Assembly (NCBI GenBank): GCA_010093515.1
Contig: MU001684.1
Span: 83,503 to 147,502 of the forward strand
DNA: 64,000 bases
Reading direction: 5' to 3'
DNA from: Lineolata rhizophorae
Taxonomy: Eukaryota > Ascomycota > Dothideomycetes > Lineolatales > Lineolataceae
A model generated the notes under the pieces. It searched no databases. It had not been told where the DNA came from and was given only the letters and a program-made list of their open reading frames with translations. Each line of letters opens with the position of its first letter. Position 1 is the stretch's first letter. The translations under genes were made by a program, and so were the position numbers. Shown in pieces: positions 1 to 11,193 of this stretch.

Positions 1-300
1 GTGGTGAAGAAATTGAGGTGTAAAGCTAGCGGACGCGTCATGACGCGTGTCAACGCAGCCAGGGGGTGGACCACGGTAGATCGTTTTTATCGTCAATTTC
101 AACCGTTGAAAGCGCTAGTCTCAAACATGCGAAAGGGCCGCGTTGCTAAGGCTGAAAAAGTAATACACGATTTTATCGGCGACCGAACCCGCCTCTATCT
201 AAAGAGGCCAAAACCTGTATCCGTTAGAGCAGCTATAATATCCAAGACTAGGCCGAACTCATGGGCTTCAAAGCGTTGCAGAGTTAAAGTTGGTGCTTAA
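1..300 (+). CDS. Unrecognised basic ORF at the left edge (possible 3' exon)
   Basis: An open frame of 99 codons runs from the first base of the window to a TAA at 298-300. Its first codon is GTG rather than ATG, so it is more likely the 3' end of a gene beginning outside the window, or chance, than a complete gene. The translation is rich in Lys and Arg and shows no signal peptide, membrane segment or domain I recognise. The downstream kilobase has no supporting coding signal. Confidence is low. Confidence 0.2.
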   Translation: MVKKLRCKASGRVMTRVNAARGWTTVDRFYRQFQPLKALVSNMRKGRVAKAEKVIHDFIGDRTRLYLKRPKPVSVRAAIISKTRPNSWASKRCRVKVGA

Positions 301-1339
301 ACATAAGCTTAAATCCGAGCTGACTTAGGTTTTGGAACCGCACTAAGACATCTTCGATGAGTAGTCCACAAATAGAGCCGCATCGGTTACGCACTCCACT
401 ACATTTTTACAAATCAGATGATGATTTAACCCCCACAAAGGCCCAGTCTTGAGACCAGTCTTGTATTTCTTGTTCTGCCATCGATAGGCTGCTTGATGTG
501 ACGATGCGGCGCGAGTCAGTTGCGAATGTGAGTGACAACTAGGTCAGCGATACTTTTCGTGGTTAGGTTTCTCCACGCGCTCTTGGCCTTGCGTGTAATT
601 GGAATTCCACGGCTCGGGCGATTGAATAGGAAAGGGAACTTTATCCAAGAGCAAGACACGATCGTAGTACTCGCCGAAACCTGGAAATGATGCTGCAAAG
701 TCCCGTCAGCAGGGTTCCGGTACGGGAGCCACGCAAGCATGGCGGGCCAACGATGGGAACAGTTACTTAGTCGCTCAGGATGCCAGAGATAAAATCTAGA
801 GGACGACAAAGTCAGGATAAACTGCTTGTATCATTAACATCGATATGCGAAAGCGGTCTAGTGACGAGAAACGTCGAGACAAGCGCTCTGTATGATTCAC
901 ACAACACCAAAAGACGACAGCGGCTTGACATTTTGGAATCGACTACGCTCTGAAGTAACAGCTCTTGTAATTTTTCCCGCTGTCGGCAATCTGCATTTCC
1001 TCGCAAAGAGGTTTGTCGATAGCAAGCCGCTGAGAATGAACGTAGCCTGCATTACTCCCAAACGTCCGGACCATGTGAATTGCTGGGCGCTCGAGCGACG
1101 ATTGTGCGGCATGTTATGCGCGGCATTCGACGTCCGCCAGAAATTGCTAGTCGAGAGTAGCGGACAACCCAGCCCAACATCTCTTACGATCGCAAGGTTA
1201 GGGCTGCACCGTGATATGACCTCACAAAGCGCTGGGCCCCGTATTCTTGAAATGCGTTCCCAGTTGGGATCCTAGCGGGAAAGTATCCCGCGACTCTGAT
1301 AGGTTCTCTTTCTCATGCAATCTCGTTCATCGTCTCCCT
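301..1339. other. Intergenic stretch, no supportable gene
   Basis: Several short ORFs occur on both strands (for example a plus-strand frame at 892-1275), but none has family-like sequence, splice structure or a convincing start. The right end is the 3' flank of the Eaf7 gene. I see nothing else here. Confidence 0.5.
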
Positions 1340-2353
1340 TCACCTGCGCCTCCTCCCTCCCCTAGCTCTCCCCGCCGCCCTCCCTTTGACCGAACTCGCG
1401 GGTGTGCTTTTGCCCGTACCCGTGCCCGTGCCGGCCTCGTCCTCGTTTGTGTCGGCGGTCCCCTCCCTCTTCATAATCTCCTCGCCCACCTCGCCGAGTG
1501 GCACCGGCGGCGGATCCCCCTTGCGGGACACCAGCTCCTCCGCCACAGGCGAGCTCCCCTCGGAAGCGTCCGAGTCCTCGCCCGGGCTGCCGTCCGGGAA
1601 CCGCCTCGCCCAAATCAGGTCGGCGAAGGCCTGCGCGTTGTCCTCCTGCCCGGCGTCACCGTCGTTGTTGCCGTCGTCGGCTGCCGTCGTGGCATTGGTG
1701 GTAGCAGCCTTGCCGCCGCCGCCCTTGGCGCCACTCCGGACGCCGCTTCCGCCGCCACCTCCAGGCACCAGACCACCCATACCGGGCAGCCGGAACTCGG
1801 GCAGCCTATCCCAGTCGTCGCGGTTGGCCGGGTCCGGCAGGCCGTCGAAGGCGAACGAGTTCTCGCGCAGGTCCAGCGACGGCAGGTCGTAGAGGGCGTC
1901 CAGCTTGGCCCAGATGCCGGGGACGCGCGTGTGCGGAGTGGCCGGGGTGACGTGGCCGTGGGAGCGCAGCGCCATGGCGATGGCGAGCATGTGGAAGTGC
2001 TTGTGCATGCCTGTTTGGGCCGGGGGGCCATGGTCAGCCACACTAGGTCAACACGGTAACGGATCGCACCGCAACTGCGGCTGTTGGACATGTGCGCGGG
2101 CGGAAGGCGCAGTGGTAGATGCAAGAGAGGAGCGCGCACCGGTCGGCTTCCATCGGATGAGGCTCTTGAACAGCGTCGTCTCTTGCTCGTCGGTCCACGG
2201 ATCGTTGAGAACGTCGTCGGCCGGCCGGCGCTCCTCGGACGCGCGAGGCGCCGAGGCCGGCGTCTTGGGTCGCGACTCGGCCGGCGTCTTAGGTTGCGAT
2301 TCCGTGAGCGGCGTCGATGCAGCGCTGACACGCTGACGCTTGCGCGGCGGCAT
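1340..2353 (-). CDS. eaf7: Eaf7-type subunit of the NuA4 histone acetyltransferase (CT20/MRGBP family)
   Basis: Nuclear subunit of the NuA4 acetyltransferase (the Eaf3-Eaf5-Eaf7 module), acting in chromatin acetylation and transcription. Exon 1 is 2353-2140 and exon 2 is 2010-1340, with a 129-nt intron (2011-2139; GTGCGC donor, ACAG acceptor), giving 294 aa. The join produces the family core: WTDEQETTLFKSLIRWKPTG runs directly into MHKHFHM, followed by HTRVPGIWAKLDALYDLPSL and an ENSFAFDGLPD-like segment. That core occupies roughly residues 50-125. The C-terminal half is low complexity (Gly-rich, then acidic, then a basic Arg-rich tail), as is usual for fungal Eaf7. The start at MPPRKRQR is preferred over an in-frame ATG 13 codons upstream (2392) because it gives the usual basic N terminus. 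It is divergent from the gamma-tubulin complex gene. The family call is firm; the exact start is less so. Confidence 0.88.
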
Positions 2354-2705
2354 GGCGATGGTGGTGGCGGTGGAGGGTGTGCCCGTTTGCACGGGCGGGA
2401 CGGAAGGTCACTGGCAATGCGCCACGGATGGAATGCGACTCGTCTGATGAACGGCGCCTCGCGGCGAGCAGCTCCAAGGTTGAAAAGGCTCAAGAAAGAC
2501 AAGGGTCACGGCGTTACGCTCTACGTAGTAATTGCCGAGAAGCGGAGCAGCCTGGAACCGAGTGTGATCCCGAACCACTGTATGATGCGCGACCCCTGCG
2601 TCATCACGCGCCTCGGCGCCGCCCACGCGTCTAACGCGCTTTGCCGACGAGCCTCCGCGCAAACGGCCCAAACCACCACAAACAACCTCACGATGCGCAA
2701 ACGCC
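2354..2705. promoter_or_regulatory. Divergent promoter between eaf7 and the gamma-tubulin complex gene
   Basis: This 352-bp interval separates the start codons of two head-to-head genes, so it must hold both promoters and 5' leaders. I see no TATA box. The assignment rests on geometry alone. Confidence 0.5.
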
Positions 2706-5700
2706 ATGGATCCCTGGACGTCTGGCAATGCCTTCGCCATCCCGGACCTCTGGAAACGCTCCATTTTCTCCCAAGCTGAGTCTGATGACGCGCCCGCGCT
2801 GTTCCCGCCGCTCCAACTCGATTGTAAGGAGTGCTCTCGTCCCTATGTCGTGCGCTTTGCTAAACTCGCGCGTTTACAGTGTCGGCCATAAAACTCGACA
2901 ACCCGTACGCCCCCAAGCGCAGCATCGAGCACGATCTGCGTATTCCAGACCTCGAAACCTTCAGGTTCGGGCCGATAGAGGATGCGGATGCCCTCTCCGA
3001 GTCCGTAATCTCCGCCGCATCGGCCGAACGCCAGAACGACAGCACAAAGGGCGAGGACAATGCCGAGGACGATACAGGCGAAGACATCTGGGATGCAGCA
3101 CTAGGCTTGGGCCCCGTCGACCGCGACGCGAGATTCTGCTCATGGGAAGCGTTTCAGGTCCGCAACCATGTCGAACCGCGGTCGGCCTACCTCTCCGAAG
3201 CCGGCCCGCGCGCGTTCGACGCAGCTTTAGAATTGTATGCGGAGGGCAACAGGGCTGCAGGGCAGGCTGGGTCGGCTGTGAGGAGCAACGCGCTATTGAA
3301 AGCGCTGCTAGACCTCGGGCTTGGCAGGTCGTCTGCGCTGTTCAAGTACGATGGCCGGACTGGCGGATTCCAATCGCTGATTAAAAATGGAAGAATGTCG
3401 GGATACAGCCTCATTACCTTCCGGAGTCTATACGACAGTATCGCCCAGCTCGGAGCTCATGTCACGATGATGCGGGCTTTTGCGGAGAGCACGTACTCTT
3501 CTAACAGCTTTCCTTCGCGAGTCGCTCTTGGGAATGCGGTATCGGACGTTCTTTTCGCTGTCGAGAGCCAAGTAGTTGCGCATCGCCGCAGCGTGCGGAG
3601 TCTACTCCAACTTGAAGAGCTATTTCGCCGCCCCGTCGAAGTCCTCAGCATTATCAAACGAGCTGTCGAAATTGTCAAAACCGCAAAAACGAACGAGCAG
3701 GTTGTCCAAGGACTTTATCTCTTCTCGCAGTCCTTGGAGCAGGGGAGCGGCCCTCTCCGAAGTCTTATGCTTGATATTTTGAGCCGCGTCTGCCTTCCGT
3801 GGTTGGAGACAGTGGCTGAGTGGACGGGCTTACGGAAAGAGCAGGGGTCTTCAATCTTTGATGAAAAAGTGGCGTTGGGCGGCGGGGCTTTTGTGGGTGT
3901 TGCGCAAGACCGTCCAGACGAAGGCGTAGGCCTTGGAATTCCGAATTTCGAGTACAGGGAGGACATGATGCTACAGTTTATCCCCGAGGAAGAAGGATGG
4001 ACTATTTTTGAGACTGGACGAAACTTGCGGCTTCTCAGGGCGCATCATCCGGACCATCCACTCGCTGATTTGGAGGCACATGGTGTCGAGGCACCGCACT
4101 TGGAGCTGCGATTTGGATGGGACGATATGGAAAGAATTGCCGACAAAGCAAAGGAGTACGAGTCGCAATTACTCCAGGCGGTGCGGCGCCAGCGCAGAGG
4201 CTTGAAGGAGACTTCCACTAGAAAGATCAAGACAAGCATTGCGCTCACAGCGGAGATTCCGGAGAACTGCTGGGGGACGAACGACTTTGAGATTTATGAT
4301 GAGGCCACAGGTGCCGTCTTCGACAGTATTCCTGCCCCCGAATCCACGAATCTACCGCCATCCGTGATATCGTACCTATCCTCGTCTGACATCCTCTCGT
4401 CTTCCTCCGAGACGGAGCCCTCAGAGCAACCCAGTACCTTTCCGCCTCCGCTTTCTCTTACGCCTTTACTCTCTCTCCAGCCTCTCCTCACCGTTCAGTC
4501 TCGCCTCCTCAATCGCGCCCTTCTCCGTGCTTTCTTCCGTTCCCACAATCTCCGCGTGCATCTTCGACTCCAACATTCTTTCCAGCTGTTTGGCGACGGC
4601 GTCTTCGTCGCTCGTCTCAATGCGGCACTTTTCAGCCCGGCACTCTCATCAGCGGAGAAAAAGAAAGGTGTCATGAGGGTCGGAGGTACGGGTACGATGG
4701 GATTGAAACTGGGGAGAAGACGAGATTGGCCGCCTGCGGAAAGCGAATTGTGGCTAGTGCTGAAAGGCATTTTGGGCGAATGCTGGGCGGATGGCGCTCG
4801 TCAGATGGATCGCCGACCGCCATCCTCGTCACGACCTTTTCACGAACCACGTACACTTATAACGTCACTCCGCGAGAATTCGAGTCGCGGCAATCACGTG
4901 CACACGCAAACCCTATCCACACCTCTCTCGTCCTCCGACCCCTCGTCTCTACCAGGAAACCTTTCATTCTCCATACGCGTCCTACCCCCTGCCGACATTC
5001 CTAAATGCCTCGACCCGCACTCCTTCCACGCACTCGACTTCCTCCGCCTCTCCTACACGCCGCCCGCCCCCCTCGGCGCCGTCATCTCCCCCTCCTCCCT
5101 CGACAAGTATGACGCCGTCTTCAAGCTCCTCCTCCGCGTCATGCGTCTCCAGTTCGTCGTCGCGGACCCGTCGCTGCGCGGCACTGGCGGTTCCATCGGT
5201 AAAGTCGGAAGGGGGGGAGGTGGCGCTGGAACTGCCGCGGAGAGGACCGGCCTGGCGGCGCTGCGCCTCCGCTTTTGGGCCGATGCCCGCGTCTTCGTCG
5301 CCGCGTGCGCGTCGTACTTTTTCGAGACGGGCGTTAGGGAGGTGTGGGAGGCGTTCGAAGCGCGGCTCGATGGCATTGAGCGGGCCGTGGCGGCCGCCGA
5401 GGACGAGGACGAAGAGTCCGCTGCCGGGGAGGGTAGAGCCAAGGCGGGATCCGGCGGTGTCGAGGGCGTGGACGCGTTGCGGAAAGCGCATGAGGAGTGC
5501 TTGGATGCGATGATGTGGCGGCTGCTACTTAGGAGGAGGCAGGCGAAGGTCATGGAGCTTCTGGAGGAAATTTGGGAAGCTGTGCTAGGGTTCGCAAAGG
5601 TTTGTGGGGAATTGGAGGAGAGTAAAGCGGCTGAAATGGGGGACAGTGGTGGGTGCGGGGAGGCGGAAAAGGCCGTCCGGGCGTTGTATCGGGAGTTTCG

Positions 5701-5854
5701 GTCAAAGGTCGCGGTGTTTTTGACAGTTTGTAAGGGGCTGGTTGGGAAGAAGGGGTATGGGAAGGGGAGGGCGGCGGGAGAGGAAAATACGGTGGCAAGG
5801 TTGGTGGTCGTTTTAGAGATGAATGGGCATTTTGCATCGCCGACTCAGGTTTAG
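2706..5854 (+). CDS. Gamma-tubulin complex component (Spc97/Spc98 family, GCP5/GCP6-like)
   Basis: A structural subunit of the gamma-tubulin ring complex that nucleates microtubules at the spindle pole body. Exon 1 is 2706-2823 and exon 2 is 2880-5854, with a 56-nt intron (2824-2879; GTAAGG donor, TTTACAG acceptor), giving 1030 aa. The short first exon encodes a DPW..AIPDLWK-type N terminus typical of fungal members. The middle carries the helical GCP N-terminal region. The C-terminal domain is recognised by LRLQHSFQLFGDGVFV near residue 600 and a following stretch ending in helices around ALRLRFWADARVFVAA. Length and the large Ser-rich linker (residues about 510-560, a run of ISYLSSSDILSSSSETE type) fit the larger GCP5/GCP6 group rather than GCP2/GCP3. 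Which of GCP5 or GCP6 it is cannot be settled here. The C-terminal part also holds an acidic loop and several Gly-rich inserts. Confidence 0.82.
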
Positions 5855-6592
5855 AATGGAAATTATAGCATTGGCACGGCGACTGGGGTTTGCTCTCTGG
5901 TAGTTAGGATCTGTTTGCTTTCTTTTGACTGAGCATTGTAGAGTAGATTTGAGTTCCTAAGAGTATGCGAAACTGTGTAGACGCCATACATTGAGAAGAG
6001 GCTCACAGTGATATGTGACTGTGCCGTGTTATCGATCGGCCTTCGAAATTCCAGGCAGTGATGTTGACCTTTACAATCCATCTACTTACAAAATTCCAAC
6101 TTGTCATCATTGAATTCTCATGTTCTAAACACCCCTGCATTTCTTGGTTATTATAAGGCCCTCGTTATTTCTCAAGCTATCTGATCAAATGGCAAAATGC
6201 ATGATCTTCGTACAAGCTTTCGTATACTTCCGCAATCTTAGAGGAGATTTCTCACAGTTTTGTGGACTGACTCTCGTATGGTAAGCGAGCTGATGCGGAT
6301 GGCGTCGTCAGCTTCAACGCATCGCCGCCGTTCCCTCTCGGGAAATACTTGCGATACGGCATGCGCATAGTTAAGGCTAGCTCGCTTACTTCAAAATATA
6401 TTCTTCGAGCCTTCCGCTCTCCATATCACCATGCTACAGTTTGAGCTCCTTCAAAGGATTCTCCGAGAAGCCTGCCACCAAGGCGTCCCTTCTACCCAAG
6501 CAGTCTCCGATTCTCGAAATCTCCGATCACAATAAGCAAACTTTTCCTCCATCGGTATCTTGGCTATTTTACAGGCCATTTCATGCCCAAAT
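5855..6592. other. Intergenic: GCP gene 3' flank and acyltransferase promoter
   Basis: This tandem-gene spacer of 738 bp is more AT-rich than the flanking genes. No coding signal is visible. The last 200 bp are pyrimidine-rich (TTCCTCC, CTTCC tracts), as is common just before fungal start codons. Confidence 0.5.
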
Positions 6593-7924
6593 ATGCCTCG
6601 CGAGCTCTCTCTGGACCTCCTCCGCACCCTTCTCACCATCCTCGTCATCTACCACCACGCTGCCCTCCCTTACGGTGGTGCCGGCGCCTGGGGCTACACT
6701 TCCCCATACCATGCCCCTTTTTCATCCATTCCCCTCGTGGCCTTCAACGTGTTCAACCAGACCTTTTTTATGGCGGCATTTTTTTTCATATCCGGACGTT
6801 TCTCGGGATTGAAGGCAACACAATCGCCTAGCAGACAACGATCGCGGCGAGAGTTTCTCTGGTCACAATTTCTAAGGCTGGGCATCCCAACGATTGTCTA
6901 CACTTTTGGGGCGAGGCCGGTGCAATTGCTGATGTTGAAGAGCATCCTCGATGACGCTGCGATCCCACTCTGGGCGCGAGACCAAGATGCCGGCGGGATC
7001 GTCCTTGAGGATTGGAAACGCATCAAAGGTGTGAGAGGACCTGTGTGGTACTGTTCTCTGCTACTTATATTCGACACGATATTTGCTTTGATTTTTTGGC
7101 GGCCTCAAGAAACTTCCAAGACCACCCGCGTCAAAGTACGAAATTCCAAAGCTTCAATGTCAGAAAGGCACGGAGTGAAAAGCAACACAGCAAGCAACAT
7201 CCTGAAACTGCAGTCTAATACAAAAGTTGTTCTTTGGATCCTTGCCTCCGCTATTATATCGAGCGTGTTCCGCCTTGTCTATGGCCTAGACTTCATATTC
7301 TGTCCACTTAATCTACGCCTTGGATATCTACCTCAGTATATTATACTCTACGCTCTCGGTCACCGCTCATCCAGGATTCAGACACCGAAGCAGCATTATG
7401 ACGTCAAAAACAAACAGGAAATGAATAGCGACGGCCCTGATTCTCGACAATTCAATGCGCTGCTTTTCAAACCATCGCCGTTGCTCTACTTTTTGAGTAT
7501 CGGCTCTTTCTCCCACCTAGCGTCCATTGCTATCATTTCCCCCCAGTCCCCACTCCAGTTGTCATCTTCAACCCAATTCATTCTGTCCTACTCTTTATTC
7601 AATGACACTCTAGGCTACATTCTCGTCTACCATATCCTGAATTTCTTCCAATCTCCTTCCCCTCTTGTGTCAAAGGTATCGTCACACCGATTGACTCGTT
7701 GGGCCGCACGGCATTCTTACGGGGCGGTTTTGGTACACGTGACCGTGTGCATATTTTTCCAGGCAATTATGGAGCGCTGGTTCAGCCAGAGGCTAGTGTA
7801 CGCTTCGCCAGTGATTATGGCTATTATCTTGGGGACTGTTGGTATGGTGGGTAGTTGGGTTGTTGGGGCTTTGGGGGATGTAGTCATTCATCGTGTTCTT
7901 AACATGGTTAGGGCTTGGGCATGA
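6593..7924 (+). CDS. Membrane acyltransferase 3 family protein (OafA-like)
   Basis: An integral-membrane acyltransferase of the AT3 family, which moves acyl groups (often acetyl) onto sugars, lipids or secondary metabolites; the substrate here is unknown. It is a single exon of 443 aa. The first in-frame ATG is 6593; upstream in-frame codons are not ATG. The N terminus reads ELSLDLLRTLLTILVIYHH, the usual AT3 opening with a His pair at the end of helix 1. FFMAAFFFISGRF (helix 2) and a basic loop ending LRLGIPTIVYT follow. About ten hydrophobic segments are visible. A polar loop at about residues 175-210 separates the two membrane blocks, and the protein ends soon after the last helix. Family assignment is good; function beyond that is not inferable. 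Confidence 0.8.
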   Translation: MPRELSLDLLRTLLTILVIYHHAALPYGGAGAWGYTSPYHAPFSSIPLVAFNVFNQTFFMAAFFFISGRFSGLKATQSPSRQRSRREFLWSQFLRLGIPTIVYTFGARPVQLLMLKSILDDAAIPLWARDQDAGGIVLEDWKRIKGVRGPVWYCSLLLIFDTIFALIFWRPQETSKTTRVKVRNSKASMSERHGVKSNTASNILKLQSNTKVVLWILASAIISSVFRLVYGLDFIFCPLNLRLGYLPQYIILYALGHRSSRIQTPKQHYDVKNKQEMNSDGPDSRQFNALLFKPSPLLYFLSIGSFSHLASIAIISPQSPLQLSSSTQFILSYSLFNDTLGYILVYHILNFFQSPSPLVSKVSSHRLTRWAARHSYGAVLVHVTVCIFFQAIMERWFSQRLVYASPVIMAIILGTVGMVGSWVVGALGDVVIHRVLNMVRAWA

Positions 7925-8115
7925 CGCACAAAGACACGGATCTAGAACATCTGAGTTTGCATAACAAAGGACAAAGAAAACTGAAAGTGACAACTACACT
8001 TGGAATAAAGGAGTTCCCTTACGGGAATCCAAAAGGACAACAATTCGAACAAGAAGAGAAAAATAGCCGTGAACAAGTCTAACCCTCCACTTCTCCCCAT
8101 CCGCCGCACCAACCC

Positions 8116-8544
8116 TCAACCATTTCCCCCTCCCGGCCTAACTTGCTCTCCCTCCCACCCGACCACATCGGTATCAAAGCACTTAAAGCTCTTCGGGACG
8201 TTGTCGTACCCCCGCTCGTTCAAGTCGCCCGAGCCCGGCCACGTGAGCACGCGCCAGCTCGTGAGGCCGCAGTCGGCGTCCTCGTACAGGTGGCACTCCC
8301 AGTCGCCGATGTCGGGCCCGAAGGAGCTGACGTTGTCGGTCCAGCCCGGCTGGAAGTTGACGCACTCGCCCGCCTGCGGCACTATGTACTGGCACGGCGG
8401 CGCGAAGCCGTAGCCCCGGCAGACGTACACGCCCGGCGAGTAGCCGCCGATGCGGCCCGGTAGGGAGGCGGCGGCGACTAGGACGGTCGAGAGGGCGAAG
8501 AGGCCTGTGAGGCCGAATCGAAGAGTCGCTCCCGTGGAATACAT
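8116..8544 (-). CDS. Small secreted Cys-rich protein, beta/gamma-crystallin-like
   Basis: A single exon of 142 aa. The first 27 residues form a clear signal peptide (hydrophobic run GLFALSTVLVAAAS), so the product is probably secreted. The mature part has six Cys (in VYVCRGY, PPCQY, GECVNF, WECHLY, DADCGL and SFKCF contexts), which suggests three disulfides. The repeated pattern of aromatic plus Gly (GVYVCRGYGF..., then DWECHLYEDADCG) and the NVSSFGPD segment resemble small fungal secreted proteins with a Greek-key crystallin-like fold. That similarity is from memory of the family, not from a search. The C terminus ends in a short Gly-rich tail. It could act as an effector, a surface protein or an antimicrobial; the sequence does not decide. 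Confidence 0.72.
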   Translation of the reverse strand: MYSTGATLRFGLTGLFALSTVLVAAASLPGRIGGYSPGVYVCRGYGFAPPCQYIVPQAGECVNFQPGWTDNVSSFGPDIGDWECHLYEDADCGLTSWRVLTWPGSGDLNERGYDNVPKSFKCFDTDVVGWEGEQVRPGGGNG

Positions 8545-9129
8545 TCCGGTTTCGATGTTGGTGGTTTCGCACGTATGTGTATATATATATTTGAGTTGGT
8601 AGTTGATGTCAACATCAATCGATTTCTCAGTCTAGTCGATATGACGGGGGTTAGAAAGCCCCAGTTGGCCTTTAAATTGATTGCCAAACAAAGCGTAAAT
8701 GGGGCGATAAGTCTTTGTGAGTCTGCAAAATAAGTGGTAGCAGTTTGAAAGAACAAAAGGAAGTGTATGAGGGTTATCTTTGTTATGACTCGAGAAGTTT
8801 TGGAAAAGCGCCAGCTACGCCTAGAAAGCTTTGTGAGGCACCCAAAGAAGCCCCTGCAAGACTTCACGGAAATCGAAAGCCGCGGATACATTCACATTGG
8901 GTCATTATAATAGTGTTCCAGCAAACCAAATTAACTATTAGCTATACCACAAGACCGAGATAGCAAGACTCGAACAAACGAAATGGGTTTATTAGACATC
9001 TAGAGTAACTCGCAAGACAAGCAACCCATTCTAATAACAACGCCAATGAAACCTTTCCTCCTAACCTACCCATATAAACAACCTAAATTTACAAGCTGTC
9101 ACCCAAAGGCTTCAAAAGGCCACTCGCGC
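8545..9129. other. Intergenic with TATA-like tract before the secreted-protein gene
   Basis: The left end holds an alternating TA tract at about 8579-8590, some 35-45 bp upstream of the secreted protein's start on the minus strand, a plausible TATA element. The rest is AT-rich. It ends as the 3' flank of the SDR-like gene. No coding signal was seen. Confidence 0.5.
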
Positions 9130-10039
9130 CTAGTAAGTCAGCGAGACGCACTTGCCCGCCCACTTGCCTGCCTTCTCCCTATCGACTAACTCCTTAAAGA
9201 TCCAGTTGCCCACATCAGCCTTGGTGATGGTGTACCCGACCGCCGGGCCGGGCGCGGGCTCCGACCCCGGCGCCGCATCGTCCGGCACGCCGGCCGGCAG
9301 CTCCCAGCCGGCGCGCACGGCAGCGACGCCGCGAGCCTCGCCCTCGCGCAGCAGGCTCGGCCGCACGATGGTGAAGCCGGCCAGGACGCCGCCGTCCGCG
9401 GGCGGCGCCGCGGCGCGCACGACAGCCTCCTCCATGCGGGCCTTGTCGGCGTGCGGCACGGCGAGCGCCCAGTGGTAGAAGGGCACGAAGAGGAGCGGGA
9501 CGTCGCGACGGCGGGCGCTGACGCCCGTGGTGGAGATGGCGACCATGGAGGGCTTGGGCACGGGGACGTCGGGCGCGGCGAGGTCCGTCTCGAGCGCGCG
9601 CAGCGCCTCGGTTACGCTTGCCATGGCCGACTCGCAGATGGTGGGGTCGTGCAGGGTGATGGGCTGCGAGAGCGACTTTTGCGGCTTGGGCGCGCTGCCG
9701 ACGCCGCTGACGATGAGGTCGACGAGCCGGTTCGAGTGCACGAGGGCGCGCTTCACGGCCGCGACGTCCCTGATGTTGCCCTCGACGATGGTGAGCTGGG
9801 CGTTGAGGGTTTCGTCCGAGACGCCGTGGCCCTCGGTCATGAGAGTGCGGAGCTTGGACGGGGTGCGCGCGACTGGATGGAAGAAAAGAGTTAGAGAGGA
9901 ATTTTCAACTCGTTGGGGCGAAATTTACGGACGTACGAGCAACGCATGTGTGTCCGCTTTTCAAGGCCAAAGCCAGCGTGTTGGCCGCGCAGCCGCCCGT
10001 GGCGCCGAAGAAAGTGATGATCGGCTTGACGGATGTCAT
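9130..10039 (-). CDS. NAD(P)-binding Rossmann-fold protein (atypical SDR / NmrA-like)
   Basis: Probable cytosolic NAD(P)-dependent oxidoreductase or redox sensor. Exon 1 is 10039-9937 and exon 2 is 9872-9130 with a 64-nt intron (9873-9936), giving 281 aa. The N terminus has beta1-loop-alpha1 with the nucleotide-binding motif ITFFGATGG (Gly at 12, 15 and 16). The splice then restores the second strand TCVALARTPSKL, where the Arg after strand 2 suggests NADP(H) preference. A DLIVSGVGS segment matches strand 4. A canonical YxxxK triad is not obvious: ISTTGVSARRRDVP is followed by a Tyr-containing FYHWALAVPHADK. This is why I place it with atypical SDRs. The GC-rich C-terminal half ends with a conserved-looking VGYTITKADVGNWIF segment. 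Substrate unknown. Confidence 0.8.
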
Positions 10040-11193
10040 AGTGGACGATTTGGTGCTGAGGTAGAAGCTGAGAGGCTGGATCAAGTGCTGATGAGTCCTG
10101 ACTGTCCTAAGACTGTTGTCGGAGTGCGCAGTGAACAAGTGGATTGATTGTTGATTGCAGTCAGATTGCTGCTGTTGTTTGACGGTTCTCTCAGCCCGGA
10201 CTCGACGACTCTTTTATACATTCCTGTTGCCTGTTGTCTCCGATGTCCCCCGGGTGTAGGGCGTGGGGGCGATAACACCTGTACATGCCGTTGTTTCTGT
10301 TTACAGTCAATCGTGCACAACACGTACAGACCGCCGCCTATTGTCTACGTGCGAAGTGGAAGTCAATTTGGCATACGTGCGATAAAGCGCAAAGAGCGTT
10401 TCAGAGCATCGCAGGGTCTGAGCCGGTGGAGGGGGCGCATCCAATCCGCGCGACGGCCGGATCCCTGGCACCGACGCCCCGGCCGGCGGCCCGAAGCGGT
10501 TTAGCGCCGGGGTCGCGTTCGGCCGACTCTTCGCCTACGCACCCACCCACGATCAGGCTGCACTCGGACTACAGTCGGGCCGCCGGTAGGCTGCGGCTCA
10601 ACTCCAGGCACTTGTACGGAGTACGGAGTACACAGCCTCGACTGCGGTCAGGCTGCAATAGCATCTCCGTATTCCAGGCAGTACATGGCCTGCTAGCCGT
10701 TGCTAGACGCGTAGATATTACGTAGGTACCTACGTACGTGTTGCCGATTCGCTGGCAGTCCCGGCTTGCCGAGCGTGCATCTCCAGAGTAGGTCTACAAA
10801 GAGCAGTCTATTGTCGGCTTCATTCTAGCTTCGCCGCTGCGCCCTCCTGATCCTAAGTCTCTCGGCCGAATTTTATGAAGCGCTGTGGTTGCGCTCACCC
10901 GGGGTAGCCGCGTTCAAAGCAAAACACAAGCTGGCCAAGCAAATGCGGCCAAGCGAGCTATCGTCGCTAAAAGGCTTGTCGTCGATATCACAAGAAACCG
11001 CGAACAAAGGAAAACGTAGCACGTGTGCATGATTCAGCAGGTTATTAGACGCCATTAGGTAACCGTCCACGGACTCCGGTCTCTAGACTATCTTTCTCAT
11101 CCATTACTCCGTCATCACGTCTCGTTCGGCCAAAGCTTTGCGGGAAGCTCTTCCAAGATCAAAGCTTGGAAGTTCTCATCCACAGCGGACGTC
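10040..11193. other. Intergenic, motif-rich (TACGGAGTAC repeats, 18-bp palindrome)
   Basis: No gene is supportable in this 1.15-kb stretch. It contains a doubled TACGGAGTAC motif at 10615-10631 and a perfect 18-bp palindrome at 10719-10736 (TACGTAGGT and its reverse complement). Both motif types recur elsewhere in the gene-poor parts of the window. Confidence 0.6.
10719..10736. repeat. Perfect 18-bp palindrome
   Basis: The sequence is TACGTAGGT followed by ACCTACGTA, identical to its own reverse complement over 18 bp. It lies in an intergenic region about 700 bp from the nearest start codon. It may be a protein-binding site or a dispersed motif of this genome. Confidence 0.6.

Noticed and set aside
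1247-2059. 270-codon plus-strand ORF opposite eaf7
   Set aside because: It is antisense to the eaf7 second exon; composition follows the complementary strand of a GC-rich gene and no family sequence is present.
5053-5553. Minus-strand ORFs of 166-169 codons within the GCP gene
   Set aside because: Antisense to the conserved C-terminal domain of the gamma-tubulin complex gene.
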